Shown here in pieces: positions 9,696 through 22,484 of a stretch of 64,000 nt of DNA. Origin of the DNA: Dyella sp. S184 (lineage in GTDB: Bacteria > Pseudomonadota > Gammaproteobacteria > Xanthomonadales > Rhodanobacteraceae); NCBI RefSeq assembly GCF_009766065.1, contig NZ_LMUE01000005.1:124001-188000 (forward strand), written 5' to 3'. The notes under the pieces are model-generated. The model was not told the DNA's origin. It worked only from the letters and a program-made list of their open reading frames with translations, and made no database searches. Each line of letters begins with the position of its first letter. The first letter of the stretch is position 1. Both the position numbers and the translations under genes were made by a program.

Positions 9696-10076
9696 TCAGC
9701 CCGCTTCAATGGCTGGGGGGATCTCGGGTCGGTTCGTCAGCAGCTTTTTCCACAATCCATCGAGTTCGGCCAGCAATTGCGGACCGGGTACGCCAGCCGC
9801 CTGCTCACGTGCCATCACCATCAGATCGATCGCTGGCAGCTGGTGCTGGATGCGCCGGAACGATTCGCGCAGCAGCCGCTTGATGCGGTTGCGCTCCACC
9901 GCACGCTTGGAGACACGCTTGGAGATCGCCAGCCCGAGCCGGGCGTGACCCAGTTCGTTGTTGCGATAACGCAAATGAAAACAGCGGCCGCCTGCGCGTC
10001 CGCTGCTTGTCCGCAAGGCGGCAAACTCACCAGGCCGACGTAACCGCGCCTCGCGCGGCAACCCGGCGGTTGGCAT
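9696..10076 (-). CDS. rnpA: Ribonuclease P protein component
   Basis: This is the protein subunit of RNase P, which with the M1 RNA trims the 5' leader of tRNA precursors. The 126-residue basic protein carries the RNR signature (KRAVERNRIKRLLRESFR, residues about 57-74), the RNA-contacting helix of the family, preceded by LGLAISKRVSKRA. It follows rpmH by 15 bases on the same strand, the near-universal bacterial arrangement, and is probably co-transcribed with it. Nothing odd is seen. Confidence 0.97.
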   Translation of the reverse strand: MPTAGLPREARLRRPGEFAALRTSSGRAGGRCFHLRYRNNELGHARLGLAISKRVSKRAVERNRIKRLLRESFRRIQHQLPAIDLMVMAREQAAGVPGPQLLAELDGLWKKLLTNRPEIPPAIEAG

Positions 10077-10091
10077 GCTCGCTACCCTGGT

Positions 10092-10226
10092 TTACGGGAT
10101 CAGGCGCTTGCGACCCTTGGCGCGACGCGCGTTGAGGATCTTGCGACCGTCGGCCGTGGCCATACGAGCACGGAAACCGTGCGTGCGAGCGCGCTTGAGC
10201 TTGCTGGGCTGGAAGGTCCGCTTCAT
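10092..10226 (-). CDS. rpmH: 50S ribosomal protein L34
   Basis: A 44-residue, highly basic protein reading [20 protein letters not shown] and ending AKGRKRLIP, the typical sequence of bL34. It is too short for many gene finders. It heads the leftward rpmH-rnpA-yidC-mnmE operon and is divergent from dnaA, so the 191 bases between them must hold both promoters and contain three DnaA-box-like sequences. Confidence 0.98.
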   Translation of the reverse strand: MKRTFQPSKLKRARTHGFRARMATADGRKILNARRAKGRKRLIP

Positions 10227-10417
10227 GGCTTACTCCGAAGGGAATGTGGATAAAAAGGTCAGAAAGTATGTCGGGTATCCGGCATCGCTGTCAAATGTCG
10301 CTTGACAGCGGCCTGTGGATACTCATGTGGATATCTTTCGGTAGTCGCGCGGTGGCGGCTGCTAGACTAGCCCATTCCCCGCGCGAAAGCGCCAAGCTAA
10401 GTGGCTGAAAACTATCC
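10227..10417. promoter_or_regulatory. rpmH/dnaA divergent promoter region with DnaA-box-like sites
   Basis: Three copies of TGTGGATAN lie on the plus strand: TGTGGATAA at 10245-10253, TGTGGATAC at 10314-10322 and TGTGGATAT at 10326-10334. The first is the exact complement of the DnaA consensus TTATCCACA; the others differ at the last base. Their position fits autoregulation of dnaA by DnaA-ATP and possibly a second part of the origin. No strong -35/-10 pair can be assigned by eye. Confidence 0.6.
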
Positions 10418-11755
10418 ATGAGTGATCTGTGGCGGCGCTGCCTTGAGCGTCTCGAAGGCGATTTAAGTGCCGAAGACCTGCATACCTGGCTGATGCCCTT
10501 GCAGGCACGCGACGATGCCGACTCGCTGCAGTTGTTTGCGCCAAATTCTTACACGCTGGACACCGTGCGCGAGCGCTATCTGTCGCGGATCGAGGCGGTC
10601 TTGCTGCTGCTGACCGGGAGACCATGGCCGGTGCGGCTGGATGTGGGCTCCAATTCGGCACGAGTTGTCACGGTGAGCAAGCCAACGGTTGCCCCGCCGC
10701 GCGCGCGACCCGAGCCGTCGGCCGCACCGACGTTCGCGCACAACCTGGATCCGCACTACACCTTCGAAACCTTCGTCGAAGGCAAGTCCAACCAGCTGGG
10801 CAAGGCCGCCGCCATGCAGGTGGCGACGAACCCGGGCCGCGCCTACAACCCGTTGCTGCTGTATGGGGGCACCGGACTGGGCAAGACCCATCTGATGCAC
10901 GCCGCCGGCAACCTGATGCGTGAAATCAATCCGAGCTTCAAGGTGCTGTATCTGCGCTCGGAGCAGTTCGTCGGCTCGATGATCGAGGCGCTGCGCACCA
11001 AGAGCATGGATGAGTTCAAGCGGCGCTTCCGCTCGGTCGATGCGTTGCTGATCGACGACATCCAGTTCTTTGCCGGCAAGGACACCACGCAGGAAGAGTT
11101 CTTCCACACCTTCAACGCGCTGTTCGAGTCGAAGCAGCAAATCATCCTGACCTGCGACCGCTACCCGAAGGAAGTGGACAAGCTGGAGCCGCGGCTGAAA
11201 TCGCGTCTGGGTTGGGGGCTGAGCGTGGCGATCGAGCCACCGGATTTCGAGACGCGTGCAGCGATCCTGCTGGCCAAGGCGCACGAAAAGGGCGTGGCGG
11301 TGGACGAGAACGTGGCGATGCTGCTGGCCAAGCGCATCCGCTCCAACGTGCGCGACCTCGAGGGGGCCCTGAACACGTTGGCGGCGCGCGCGAATTTCTA
11401 TGGCAAGCCGATCACCACCGATTTCGCCGAGGAAACCCTGCGCGATCTGCTCGCCACGCATGCCCAGGCGATCACGATTCCGAACATCCAGAAGATCACC
11501 GCGGAATATTTCAACGTGCGGCTGCAGGATCTGCTGTCCAAGCGACGCGTACGTTCGCTGGCACGGCCGCGCCAGATCGCGATGACGCTGTCGAAGGAAT
11601 TGACCGAGCACAGCCTGCCGGAAATCGGCGAGGCGTTCGGTGGTCGTGACCACACCACCGTGATGCACGCCTGCAAGACGATCCGCAAATTCATCGAAAC
11701 CGATCCACGCATGCGGCAGGACTGGGAACAGTTGATCCGCACCTTGACCGGCTGA
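10418..11755 (+). CDS. dnaA: Chromosomal replication initiator protein DnaA
   Basis: DnaA binds DnaA boxes at oriC, opens the AT-rich unwinding region and helps load the helicase. The 445-residue protein has the N-terminal interaction domain ([20 protein letters not shown]), a short linker, and the AAA+ domain with Walker A GGTGLGKT at 150-157 and Walker B LLIDDIQF. The C-terminal DNA-binding domain carries the DnaA signature ([14 protein letters not shown]). The linker domain is short, as in relatives. The ribosome site is weak, which fits a tightly limited protein. dnaN follows 255 bases downstream, with the likely origin between. Confidence 0.98.
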   Translation: MSDLWRRCLERLEGDLSAEDLHTWLMPLQARDDADSLQLFAPNSYTLDTVRERYLSRIEAVLLLLTGRPWPVRLDVGSNSARVVTVSKPTVAPPRARPEPSAAPTFAHNLDPHYTFETFVEGKSNQLGKAAAMQVATNPGRAYNPLLLYGGTGLGKTHLMHAAGNLMREINPSFKVLYLRSEQFVGSMIEALRTKSMDEFKRRFRSVDALLIDDIQFFAGKDTTQEEFFHTFNALFESKQQIILTCDRYPKEVDKLEPRLKSRLGWGLSVAIEPPDFETRAAILLAKAHEKGVAVDENVAMLLAKRIRSNVRDLEGALNTLAARANFYGKPITTDFAEETLRDLLATHAQAITIPNIQKITAEYFNVRLQDLLSKRRVRSLARPRQIAMTLSKELTEHSLPEIGEAFGGRDHTTVMHACKTIRKFIETDPRMRQDWEQLIRTLTG

Positions 11756-12010
11756 GTCGTTTTTCTGCGCACGCGCGCAAAATTTATGGATAACCGGGGG
11801 TCGAAGCTGTGGATAATGGGTGGATGGATTCACCTCTGAAGTTATCCACAAATAGCCCACCGTCAGGCAGCAACTTCAGACACAGCCAAGTTTTCATCCA
11901 ACATGCTGATTTTTAAAGAAATAGTGAAGAAAAAAAGTTACCCACAGCGCCTACTACAACCACTAAACTTCTTTTAAAGACAAAACAGCAACAGAAGGGG
12001 AAGCCAAACC
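11756..12010. other. Putative chromosomal origin of replication (oriC)
   Basis: The dnaA-dnaN spacer holds two perfect DnaA boxes: TTATCCACA at 11842-11850, and its complement TGTGGATAA at 11808-11816. It also has a near-match TTACCCACA at 11938-11946 and a looser site near 11784. Between the boxes, about 11907-11940, lies an AT-rich, purine-rich run (TTTTTAAAGAAATAGTGAAG, then a run of A), a good candidate for the DNA unwinding element in otherwise GC-rich DNA. Gene orientation diverges around this area. The location matches oriC in related genera. Initiation itself cannot be shown from sequence. Confidence 0.75.
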
Positions 12011-13111
12011 ATGCAATTCAGCATCCAACGAGAAGCGCTGCTAAAGCCACTGCAACAAGTGGTCGGTGTCGTTGAACGACGCCAGACGCTGCCCGTATTG
12101 GCCAACCTTTTGGTGAAGGTTGCCAACAACCGACTCTCGCTGACCGGTACGGATCTGGAAGTCGAGATGGTGGCCACGGCGGATGCCGAGAAACTGGCTG
12201 ATGGCGAGATCACCATTCCTGCGCGCAAGCTGTTCGACATCGTGCGTGCACTGCCAGATGGCGCCAGGATCGACCTTAAGCTCAACGGTGACCGCGTGGC
12301 ACTCAGTGCCGGCCGCAGCCGGTTCACGCTGACCACCCTGCCTGCCAGCGAATTCCCCACCATCGATGAAATCGAGCTGGTGGAAAAGGTAAGCCTGCCC
12401 GAGGAAGTGCTGCGCGACCTGATGGAACGCACGGCTTTCGCGATGGCGAACCAGGACGTACGTTATTACCTCAACGGCATGCTGCTGGATCTCCAGGAAC
12501 ACACCTTGCGCTGCGTGGCCACCGATGGCCACCGCCTGGCGATGAAGGAAACTCAGTTGCAGAGCACGGTGACGACACGCCGCCAGATCATCATTCCGCG
12601 CAAGGGTGTGAACGAGTTGATCGGCTTGCTGGAAACCGGCGAAGGTCAGGTCGAGCTGGAGTTTGGCCGCAACCATCTGCGGGTACGCCGCGGCGATGTG
12701 GTGTTCACTTCCAAACTGATCGACGGCCGTTTCCCGGATTACGAAGCGGTGATCCCGCTCGGCGCCGACAAGAACGCTGTTCTGGACCGCGAGGTACTTC
12801 GCGGTGCCCTGCAGCGTGCCGCGATTCTCTCGAACGAGAAGTACCGTGGTGTTCGGCTGGAACTGTCGCCGGGCAAGCTGCGCATCGTGGCGCACAACCC
12901 CGAGCAGGAAGAGGCGGTCGAGGAAGTCGAGGCCGACACCCACGTGTCGGATCTGGCCGTCGGCTTCAACGTCGGTTACTTGCTCGATGCGCTGGCCGCG
13001 CTGCGCGGCGACAAGGCGCGGCTCAGCCTGCGCGATGCGCAGTCCAGCTGCCTGGTGCAGGAGCATGACAGCGAACACGCGCGCCACGTCATCATGCCGT
13101 TGCGGCTCTGA
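12011..13111 (+). CDS. dnaN: DNA polymerase III subunit beta (sliding clamp)
   Basis: The beta clamp is a ring-shaped dimer that tethers DNA polymerase III and many repair proteins to DNA. The 366-residue length matches the family, and it starts MQFSIQREALLKPLQQVVGV with the clamp repeat motif LPVLANLLV. Three similar domains of about 120 residues follow, and the C-terminus ends HVIMPLRL, the usual MPMRL-like end that lines the partner-binding pocket. An AAGGGGA site lies 10-12 bases before the ATG. A 10-bp hairpin follows before recF. Confidence 0.98.
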   Translation: MQFSIQREALLKPLQQVVGVVERRQTLPVLANLLVKVANNRLSLTGTDLEVEMVATADAEKLADGEITIPARKLFDIVRALPDGARIDLKLNGDRVALSAGRSRFTLTTLPASEFPTIDEIELVEKVSLPEEVLRDLMERTAFAMANQDVRYYLNGMLLDLQEHTLRCVATDGHRLAMKETQLQSTVTTRRQIIIPRKGVNELIGLLETGEGQVELEFGRNHLRVRRGDVVFTSKLIDGRFPDYEAVIPLGADKNAVLDREVLRGALQRAAILSNEKYRGVRLELSPGKLRIVAHNPEQEEAVEEVEADTHVSDLAVGFNVGYLLDALAALRGDKARLSLRDAQSSCLVQEHDSEHARHVIMPLRL

Positions 13112-13152
13112 CGGCCACTGCATGGTCGTCACCATCTTCAGTAAAAGCAGGC

Positions 13153-13185
13153 AACGCCGGGGTAGCCATCAGGTTCCCCGGCGTT
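13153..13185 (+). terminator. Hairpin between dnaN and recF
   Basis: AACGCCGGGG (13153-13162) pairs perfectly with CCCCGGCGTT (13176-13185) across a 13-base loop. Only CTT follows, not a long T run, so it is more likely an RNA-stabilising or attenuating structure than a full intrinsic terminator. It could lower recF expression relative to dnaN. Confidence 0.5.
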
Positions 13186-13206
13186 CTTGCATGTGGAGCC
13201 GCGTCA

Positions 13207-16816
<3,610 letters not shown>

Positions 16817-17061
16817 GGGGCCACGCCGCGGGATTCCCGTGGCTGTCTTCGCGCATGCCGGTCGCTGCGAAACACCATGTCGCGGTCATGGAATCGCCGT
16901 GACCACGCGAAAAGGTGTGCGAGATATCAGCACAAACCGCCAAGTAATTGATTTTTAACAATCTTTTATGCGGCGGTGCGACTTGTTATCACTTGTCGGC
17001 TCGGGTTACGCTCCGCAATCCCCCGCGTCATTTGAAACGCGCACACGAGATGAGGATCACC

Positions 17062-18348
17062 ATGAAGCATGCCTGTGGGTTGACGATGTTGGCGAGCACG
17101 GCGTTGCTGCTGACTCTGGCCGCTAGCCCGGTGTTGGCGAGCGACACCGGCAAGGCCAAGCCGGAAGTGCTGTATCCCAACGCAACCCGCGTTGCGCCAA
17201 AACTCGATCTGACCAGCGAGAAGGATCAGAAGCAGCTTAGTGCTGGCCTGGATGCGGTCAGTGCCGGTGACAAGGACAAGGCCGTGCAGATCCTGCAACC
17301 GCTGGTCGATGGCAGCAAGAGCAAGTATGTCCAGGCGCTGGCCCTGCAGGGTCTGGCCACGATCAAGTACAACGATAACGACTACAAGGGTGCGATCGCG
17401 CTGCTGCAGCAATCGCTGGCGAATGGTGTGATGCCGAACGACACCTACTTCCAGCTCGAATACATGCTGGCGCAGTTCCAGCTGGCCGACGAGCAGTATC
17501 AGGCATCGCTGGATACCATCGCCAAGTGGCGCGCCGAGGGCAAGAAGGAAACCGCTACCTCCTACGCGACCGAAGGCAATGACGATTACCGCTTGGGCAA
17601 GTACCCCGAGGCGATTGCCGCGATCAAGAAGGCGCAGTCGCTGACCGACAAGCCGGAGGAAAGCTGGAACCAGATCCTGATGGCCAGCTATGCCGAATCC
17701 GGCCAGGGCGACCAGGCCGCGCAGATGGCTCAGAAAAATTATGAGGCCAACCCGAAGGATCCGCAGGCACTCAACAATGCTGTCGCGGTGCTGATGCAGG
17801 CGCAGAAGAATCCGGAAGCCATCCAGCTGATGGAAAAGGCGCGTGCCAACGGGACGCTCACATCCGAAAGCAACTACGTGAATCTGGCCAAGCTGTATCT
17901 GATCGCCGGTCAATCCAGTGACGATCCCAAGCCGGACGCGACCAAGGCTGCCCAGGTACTCGAAGAAGGCATGGGCAAGGGCGTGGTCACCTCCAGCGCG
18001 GACAACGAATTGCTGCTGGGCGAGACCTACGAGATGACGGACAACACCAGCAAGGCACTCGATGCCTACAACAAGGCCAACGCGGGCGCCACCGATGGCG
18101 AGGCCGCCATGCGCGCCAGTCACCTGCTGCTGACCGAAAGCAAGTTCAGCGAGGCCAGGAACATGGCTCAGCAGAGCATCAGCAAGGGTGTGAAGCACAA
18201 GGGCACGGCCTACATGATCCTCGCCGAGAGCGAGAGTGGCTTGAAGAACAAGCCCGCAGCGATTGCCGCGATGAAGTTGGCAGCGCAGCAGCCGGAGACC
18301 TCTGACAAGGCCAACGAGTGGCTGAAAAAGAACGGTGGCGGCAAATAA
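17062..18348 (+). CDS. Exported tetratricopeptide repeat protein
   Basis: A 428-residue protein with a signal peptide (MKHACGLTMLASTALLLTLA, cleavage likely after Ala26). Mature residues from about 50 are helical TPR-like repeats with the usual Ala/Tyr/Gly spacing (ALQGLATIKYNDNDYKGAIA, then several more to the end). It probably acts in the periplasm as a protein-interaction scaffold. GATGAGG lies 7-13 bases before the ATG; an alternative ATG 12 bases upstream adds MRIT. The gene precedes tonB in the same direction, so a role near the TonB system is possible but only positional. Confidence 0.8.
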   Translation: MKHACGLTMLASTALLLTLAASPVLASDTGKAKPEVLYPNATRVAPKLDLTSEKDQKQLSAGLDAVSAGDKDKAVQILQPLVDGSKSKYVQALALQGLATIKYNDNDYKGAIALLQQSLANGVMPNDTYFQLEYMLAQFQLADEQYQASLDTIAKWRAEGKKETATSYATEGNDDYRLGKYPEAIAAIKKAQSLTDKPEESWNQILMASYAESGQGDQAAQMAQKNYEANPKDPQALNNAVAVLMQAQKNPEAIQLMEKARANGTLTSESNYVNLAKLYLIAGQSSDDPKPDATKAAQVLEEGMGKGVVTSSADNELLLGETYEMTDNTSKALDAYNKANAGATDGEAAMRASHLLLTESKFSEARNMAQQSISKGVKHKGTAYMILAESESGLKNKPAAIAAMKLAAQQPETSDKANEWLKKNGGGK

Positions 18349-18360
18349 GGCCGGGTATTG

Positions 18361-18408
18361 AGCACTCGTGGAACGGATGGACGTCCATTCAATCGACCCA
18401 CGGGTGCT
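18361..18408 (+). terminator. Possible hairpin after the TPR gene
   Basis: AGCACTCGTGG (18361-18371) can pair with CCACGGGTGCT (18398-18408), with one G-T wobble and a long loop that itself contains a small palindrome. There is no T run, so this is only a weak terminator candidate separating the TPR gene from tonB. Confidence 0.3.
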
Positions 18409-18552
18409 ATACAAAAGTCATGTGCTGTTGTACCGTTGAAAACCTTTCCCTGCGTCTCCCCAGCGGCGAGCTCCGTCCAGACATTCGGACGGTTTCGAGT
18501 TCAGCCCTGCGGCAACGTTCTCTTCCGATTGATCAGCTTCAGACAGTGACAG

Positions 18553-19212
18553 ATGGCCTCAAGTAACGAAGAATCCGGGCGCGAGCCGTTTAGTTGGAAA
18601 CGCACTTGGGCGTTGGCAGTTGCCATCGGGCTGCATGCGTTTGCGTTCCTGTTGCTCGTGGCGCCGATGGCTCCGCCGCATCAGGACCACAAAGAGAAAG
18701 AACACATCGTCCAGGTGAACTTTATCGAGCCGCCACCGCCGCCGCCGCCGCCACCGCCGCCGCCGCCGGAGCCGCCGAAGCAGCCACCGCCGAAGATCAT
18801 CCAGCAGATCAAGCCGCCGCCGACGCCGCCGCCGCCGACCCCGCCACCACCGGTGGAAGAGGTTTCGCAGAATGCGGTTGCGGCAGCGCCACCGGCACCG
18901 CCAGCACCACCGGCGCCGCCGGCGGACATCACGGCGAGCCAGGATCTGAGCTACAACAGCCGCATGCAGCCGAAGTACCCGCCGCAGGCAGTACGTCAGC
19001 ATCACGAAGGCACGGTTATCCTGATGATCCTGGTTGGTGTGGATGGAACCCCGAAGGACATCCGGGTCGACAAGTCCAGCGGCTTCCACGAGCTTGATCG
19101 TGCGGCCATGGATGCGGCAAGACAGTGGAAGTTCAACCCGACCATCAGAAATGGACAAAAGGTTGAGGGTTACGCTCGCGTTCCCGTCAACTTCAATCTC
19201 AACCAGCTGTAA
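18553..19212 (+). CDS. tonB: Energy transducer TonB
   Basis: TonB transmits proton-motive force from ExbB/ExbD to outer-membrane TonB-dependent receptors. The 219-residue protein has a single N-terminal membrane anchor (about 18-40) with the conserved His28 in IGLHAF. A very proline-rich periplasm-spanning region follows (about 60-135, with an uninterrupted run of 13 prolines). The C-terminal TonB domain contains YPPQA, VDKSSGFHELDRAAMDAARQ and a final WKFNP strand. It is followed directly by exbB, exbD1 and exbD2, the Xanthomonas-type arrangement. Confidence 0.96.
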   Translation: MASSNEESGREPFSWKRTWALAVAIGLHAFAFLLLVAPMAPPHQDHKEKEHIVQVNFIEPPPPPPPPPPPPPEPPKQPPPKIIQQIKPPPTPPPPTPPPPVEEVSQNAVAAAPPAPPAPPAPPADITASQDLSYNSRMQPKYPPQAVRQHHEGTVILMILVGVDGTPKDIRVDKSSGFHELDRAAMDAARQWKFNPTIRNGQKVEGYARVPVNFNLNQL

Positions 19213-19268
19213 TCCGGATTCACTGGATTACAGTTACAGTTCACGCTTGACTTCCCTAGGGTAGCGTT

Positions 19269-20051
19269 ATGTTCCTACAGACTCCTGCAACAACCGATGC
19301 CGCACAGGCCTTGGGTGGCAATACCAACGCTGAAGCCATGAAACAGATGGGCTTCTCCAACCTGATGCAGAACTTCGACTGGCTTGGCTGGGTCGTCTTC
19401 GTGACCCTGGTCGCGATGTCGTTCCTGTCTTGGTACTTCATCATCGCCAACGGCATCCGCAATGCCACGGTGAAGTCGCGTGCCGACAAGGTCATTGACG
19501 GCTTCTGGGGCAATGCCTCCACTCAGGACGCGATCCGCGAGCTGGAAGCACAGCCCAAGAGCGAGCCGTTCTCCAAGATCGCACTGGATGCTGCTTCGGC
19601 GGTTGCCCACCATCAGCAGAGCACCTCCGGTACCACCGGTCGTCTGGCTGAGTCGCTGAGCCGTTCGGAGTTCATCGACCGCGCCCTGCGCCAGGCCGTC
19701 GCTCGCGAGAGCCTGCGTCTGGAAGGCGGCATGACCCTGCTCGCCACGGTCGGTTCGGCTGCTCCGTTCGTCGGTCTGCTCGGTACCGTGTGGGGCATCT
19801 ACCACGCGCTGATCGGCATCGCCGCCACCGGTAACGCCTCGATGAACGCGGTGGCCGGCCCGGTCGGTGAGGCGCTGATCATGACCGCGTTCGGTCTGTT
19901 CTCCGCGATCCCGGCGCTGTTCGCGTACAACTTCTTCAGCCGCTCGAACCGCCTGACCTACGCCCGCTTCGACGAATTTGCGCATGACCTGCACGACTTC
20001 TTCGCTACCGGCTCGCGTGTCGAAGGCTCCGCGCCGGCTCTGAAGTCCTAA
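19269..20051 (+). CDS. exbB: TonB-system proton channel subunit ExbB
   Basis: The 260-residue ExbB/TolQ/MotA-type protein forms the pentameric proton channel with ExbD. It has three membrane segments: one near residues 38-60 (LGWVVFVTLVAMSFLSWYFI) and two in the C-terminal half (GGMTLLATVGSAAPFVGLLG, and GPVGEALIMTAFGLFSAIPA with the usual small and polar channel residues). AGGG lies before the ATG. Fifty-six bases separate it from tonB, and exbD1 follows 14 bases later, so one operon is likely. Confidence 0.96.
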   Translation: MFLQTPATTDAAQALGGNTNAEAMKQMGFSNLMQNFDWLGWVVFVTLVAMSFLSWYFIIANGIRNATVKSRADKVIDGFWGNASTQDAIRELEAQPKSEPFSKIALDAASAVAHHQQSTSGTTGRLAESLSRSEFIDRALRQAVARESLRLEGGMTLLATVGSAAPFVGLLGTVWGIYHALIGIAATGNASMNAVAGPVGEALIMTAFGLFSAIPALFAYNFFSRSNRLTYARFDEFAHDLHDFFATGSRVEGSAPALKS

Positions 20052-20065
20052 GAGAGGTCTGACTC

Positions 20066-20488
20066 ATGGCTATGAGCACCGGTGGCAATACCGGCGGACC
20101 GATGTCAGAAATCAATGTCACGCCGCTGGTCGACGTGATGTTGGTACTGCTGATCATCTTCATGATCACCGCACCGCTGATGTCGCACACCATCACCATC
20201 GATCTGCCCACCGCCAATCCGAAGACCAAGGATGAGGAACTACCGGTGCCGCCGCTGGATCTCGCGATCAAGCAGGATGGCAGCTTGTATTTCAATGACC
20301 ATCAGGTCAACGAGTCCGAGTTGAAGGCACAGCTTGCGGTGAATGCGCAGAAGACCCCGCAACCGGAGTTGCAGATCCGTGCGGACAAGGCGACCGAGTT
20401 CAAGATCGTGAAGAAGGTCATTGGCGATGCCAAGGATTCGGGCATGGTGCATGTCGGCTTCATGACTACTGACGCGCCGAAGGGGTGA
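20066..20488 (+). CDS. exbD1: TonB-system biopolymer transport protein ExbD (first copy)
   Basis: A 140-residue ExbD/TolR protein with one N-terminal membrane helix (VTPLVDVMLVLLIIFMITAP). Asp23 is the proton-carrying aspartate of the family. A periplasmic domain of about 90 residues follows. GAGAGG precedes the ATG; a second in-frame ATG two codons on is possible. In Xanthomonas this first exbD is needed for iron uptake, and the second copy has a more restricted role; that division is known there and only inferred here. Confidence 0.95.
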   Translation: MAMSTGGNTGGPMSEINVTPLVDVMLVLLIIFMITAPLMSHTITIDLPTANPKTKDEELPVPPLDLAIKQDGSLYFNDHQVNESELKAQLAVNAQKTPQPELQIRADKATEFKIVKKVIGDAKDSGMVHVGFMTTDAPKG

Positions 20489-20494
20489 CGAGAG

Positions 20495-20899
20495 ATGGCT
20501 TTCACTACCAAAACCAGTGGACCGATGTCGGAGATCAACGTCACACCGCTGGTCGACGTGATGCTGGTGCTGCTGATCATTTTCATGATCACGGCGCCGG
20601 TGCTGGCGCACAAGATCAAGGTTGATCTACCGCAGCCGAACCCGAATGTCGTCAACCCGCCGAATCCGCTGGATCCCATCCATCTGAAGATCGATCAGGC
20701 TGGCGCGTTTTACTGGAACGACACACCGGTCGACGAACTGGGCCTGAAAGCCCAGCTCGCGGTGATTGCCCAGCAGAGCAACCAGCCGGAAATCCAGATT
20801 GCTGCCGACGACGGCGTCGCCTACCAGTACGTGGCACGTGTACTGGCTGACGCCAAGAGCTACAACCTGACCAAGATCGGTTTCACCGAAGCCGATTGA
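20495..20899 (+). CDS. exbD2: TonB-system biopolymer transport protein ExbD (second copy)
   Basis: A 134-residue paralogue of the preceding gene, starting 6 bases after its stop. The membrane helix is nearly identical (MSEINVTPLVDVMLVLLIIF, with Asp21 as the channel aspartate), but the periplasmic domain is much more diverged. That pattern fits a tandem duplication followed by specialisation. It is the last gene of the tonB operon and is followed by a strong intrinsic terminator. Confidence 0.95.
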   Translation: MAFTTKTSGPMSEINVTPLVDVMLVLLIIFMITAPVLAHKIKVDLPQPNPNVVNPPNPLDPIHLKIDQAGAFYWNDTPVDELGLKAQLAVIAQQSNQPEIQIAADDGVAYQYVARVLADAKSYNLTKIGFTEAD

Positions 20900-20940
20900 T
20901 CGTGCAGGCGGCAACGCAGCTCATCTGACGAAATGCAAAA

Positions 20941-20964
20941 CCCCCGCCTGGTGCGGGGGTTTTT
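20941..20964 (+). terminator. Intrinsic terminator after exbD2 (likely bidirectional)
   Basis: CCCCCGC (20941-20947) pairs with GCGGGGG (20953-20959) across a 5-base loop and is followed by TTTTT. CAAAA precedes the stem, so the minus strand also reads a stem followed by T residues, which serves the convergent pdxJ. Confidence 0.9.
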
Positions 20965-21003
20965 GTTTGTGTGGATATTGCCGTGCAGATGCAGCGAATC
21001 CGT

Positions 21004-21747
21004 TCAGCGCAGGATCTGCAGGTAGTTGCGCACGGTGGTGGCGAGCCCCTCGTAGAGTGCTTCGCCGATCAGCGCGTGGCCGATCGAGACTTCCGCCAGT
21101 CCGGGAATCGCTGTCTTGAACGTGCCCAGATTCGCCTGGCTGAGATCGTGCCCCGCATTTACGGCGAGCCCGGCCTGCTGCGCGCGACGCGCAGTATCCG
21201 CGCATGCGGCCAGCATGGCGGCCGGCTGCCCATCCGCAAACGCCTGCGCATAGGGGCCGGTGTAGATCTCGATGCGTTGCACGCCGATGGCTGCCGCAAG
21301 GCCGAAGTCCTGCACGCCGGCGTCAACAAACAGGCTGACCCGACAGCCGAGCTCGTTCAATTCGGCGACCAGTGGCCGCAGGCGATCGGCATCGTGCGCG
21401 AGGTCGAAGCCGCGATCCGATGTGATCTGGCCGTCATCATCAGGCACCAGGGTGACTTGGGTAGGTCGTACTTCGCGCGCCAGCGCAACCAGACCAGGAT
21501 ATTCGCCGCGTGCGCCAGCGAACGGATTCCCCTCGATGTTGTATTCCACCCGGCCAGCCAGCATGGCAGCCAGTGCGCGCACGTCATCCGGTCGCACATG
21601 GCGCTGATCCGGTCGCGGGTGCACCGTGATACCACCGCAGCCGGTTTCGATGCAGGTTTGCGCAGCCCGACAGATATCAGGTTCATCACCGCCGCGCGAA
21701 TTGCGCAGCACGGCGATCTTGTTGAGGTTGACGCTGAGCAGGGTCAT
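21004..21747 (-). CDS. pdxJ: Pyridoxine 5'-phosphate synthase
   Basis: PdxJ joins 3-amino-2-oxopropyl phosphate and 1-deoxyxylulose 5-phosphate to make pyridoxine 5'-phosphate, the last ring-forming step of vitamin B6 synthesis. The 247-residue TIM-barrel starts [20 protein letters not shown] and carries the family segments [21 protein letters not shown], and [13 protein letters not shown] with ISIGHALI-like [14 protein letters not shown] near the end. It is convergent with exbD2 and preceded, 92 bases away on the same strand, by a phosphopantetheinyl transferase; pdxJ is also linked to a transferase of this kind (acpS) in E. coli. Confidence 0.97.
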   Translation of the reverse strand: MTLLSVNLNKIAVLRNSRGGDEPDICRAAQTCIETGCGGITVHPRPDQRHVRPDDVRALAAMLAGRVEYNIEGNPFAGARGEYPGLVALAREVRPTQVTLVPDDDGQITSDRGFDLAHDADRLRPLVAELNELGCRVSLFVDAGVQDFGLAAAIGVQRIEIYTGPYAQAFADGQPAAMLAACADTARRAQQAGLAVNAGHDLSQANLGTFKTAIPGLAEVSIGHALIGEALYEGLATTVRNYLQILR

Positions 21748-21839
21748 TGCGAGTGAATGGTCTCGTGCAGTGAAGTCCGCGCGGCAAGGGCACCGTGAGT
21801 CAGATGACTGGCCGCGAGCGAACGCAGACAGTGCACCGA

Positions 21840-22484
21840 TCAGTCAAGGCTGGCAAGCGTGCCCAGGCGGATCTGCCGTGTGCCGCCACGCCAGGCCAGT
21901 GCGGCTAGCAGCGTGGTCTCGATAGCCAGCCGCTGCAATTGCCAGGCGTGAATGTCGTCATCTTCGAGTTGCCGAAGGATTAGCTGATCGGCGGTGCTGG
22001 TGATGCTGAGTCGGTGCAGCCCGAATGCAATGCCACGCCCAAGGGCCTTGAGCACAGCTTCCTTCGCCGTCCAAAGTTCAAGAAAAGCGTCGCTGCGATC
22101 CGCTGCCGGCAACGTCGCCAAAGCGGCCGCCTCGTCGACGCTGAAATAGCGCTGGGCAATCTCCAGCGCCCGTGGTCGTTCGCGCCGACGCTCCACATCT
22201 ATGCCGGGCACGACATGCCGACCAAGAGCAATCAGCGCGTGGTCACCGCTGTGCGACCAGTTGAAACCGAGCGGCTGGTCGTGGCTGCTGGCGAGTGCCG
22301 GCCGGCCATGCTCGCCATCGACCAGCGCGACCGTGTCGGCGTCGATGCCTAGATAGGCCGCCAGCACGCGGCGTAGTGGCGCCCGACCCTGCGTGGCCTG
22401 ATACGGCAGATGCCAGACATGAATCTCGTCATCGCGCAGGCACTCGGCTAGGTTGGCAAGCGTCTGGGCGTGCTTTGCAATCAT
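21840..22484 (-). CDS. 4'-phosphopantetheinyl transferase, Sfp type
   Basis: The enzyme moves the phosphopantetheine arm of coenzyme A onto a carrier-protein serine. The 214-residue protein has the Sfp-family signatures GIDVE (Asp96, Glu98, Mg2+ binding) and [14 protein letters not shown] (Glu142, Lys145). Its two-domain length separates it from the about 120-residue AcpS group. The open frame extends 96 bases further up, but the ATG at 22484 overlaps the stop of a small upstream frame (ATGA), which supports that start. No peptide or polyketide synthase is visible nearby, so the partner carrier protein is unknown. Confidence 0.88.
   Translation of the reverse strand: MIAKHAQTLANLAECLRDDEIHVWHLPYQATQGRAPLRRVLAAYLGIDADTVALVDGEHGRPALASSHDQPLGFNWSHSGDHALIALGRHVVPGIDVERRRERPRALEIAQRYFSVDEAAALATLPAADRSDAFLELWTAKEAVLKALGRGIAFGLHRLSITSTADQLILRQLEDDDIHAWQLQRLAIETTLLAALAWRGGTRQIRLGTLASLD

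Noticed and set aside
7881-10043. A 720-codon open frame on the plus strand
   Set aside because: It is the antisense of yidC and rnpA, both certain, and its product is low-complexity with no family signal.
16817-16850. Short stem after gyrB as a terminator
   Set aside because: The pairing (GCCACG with CGTGGC) is short and no T run follows.
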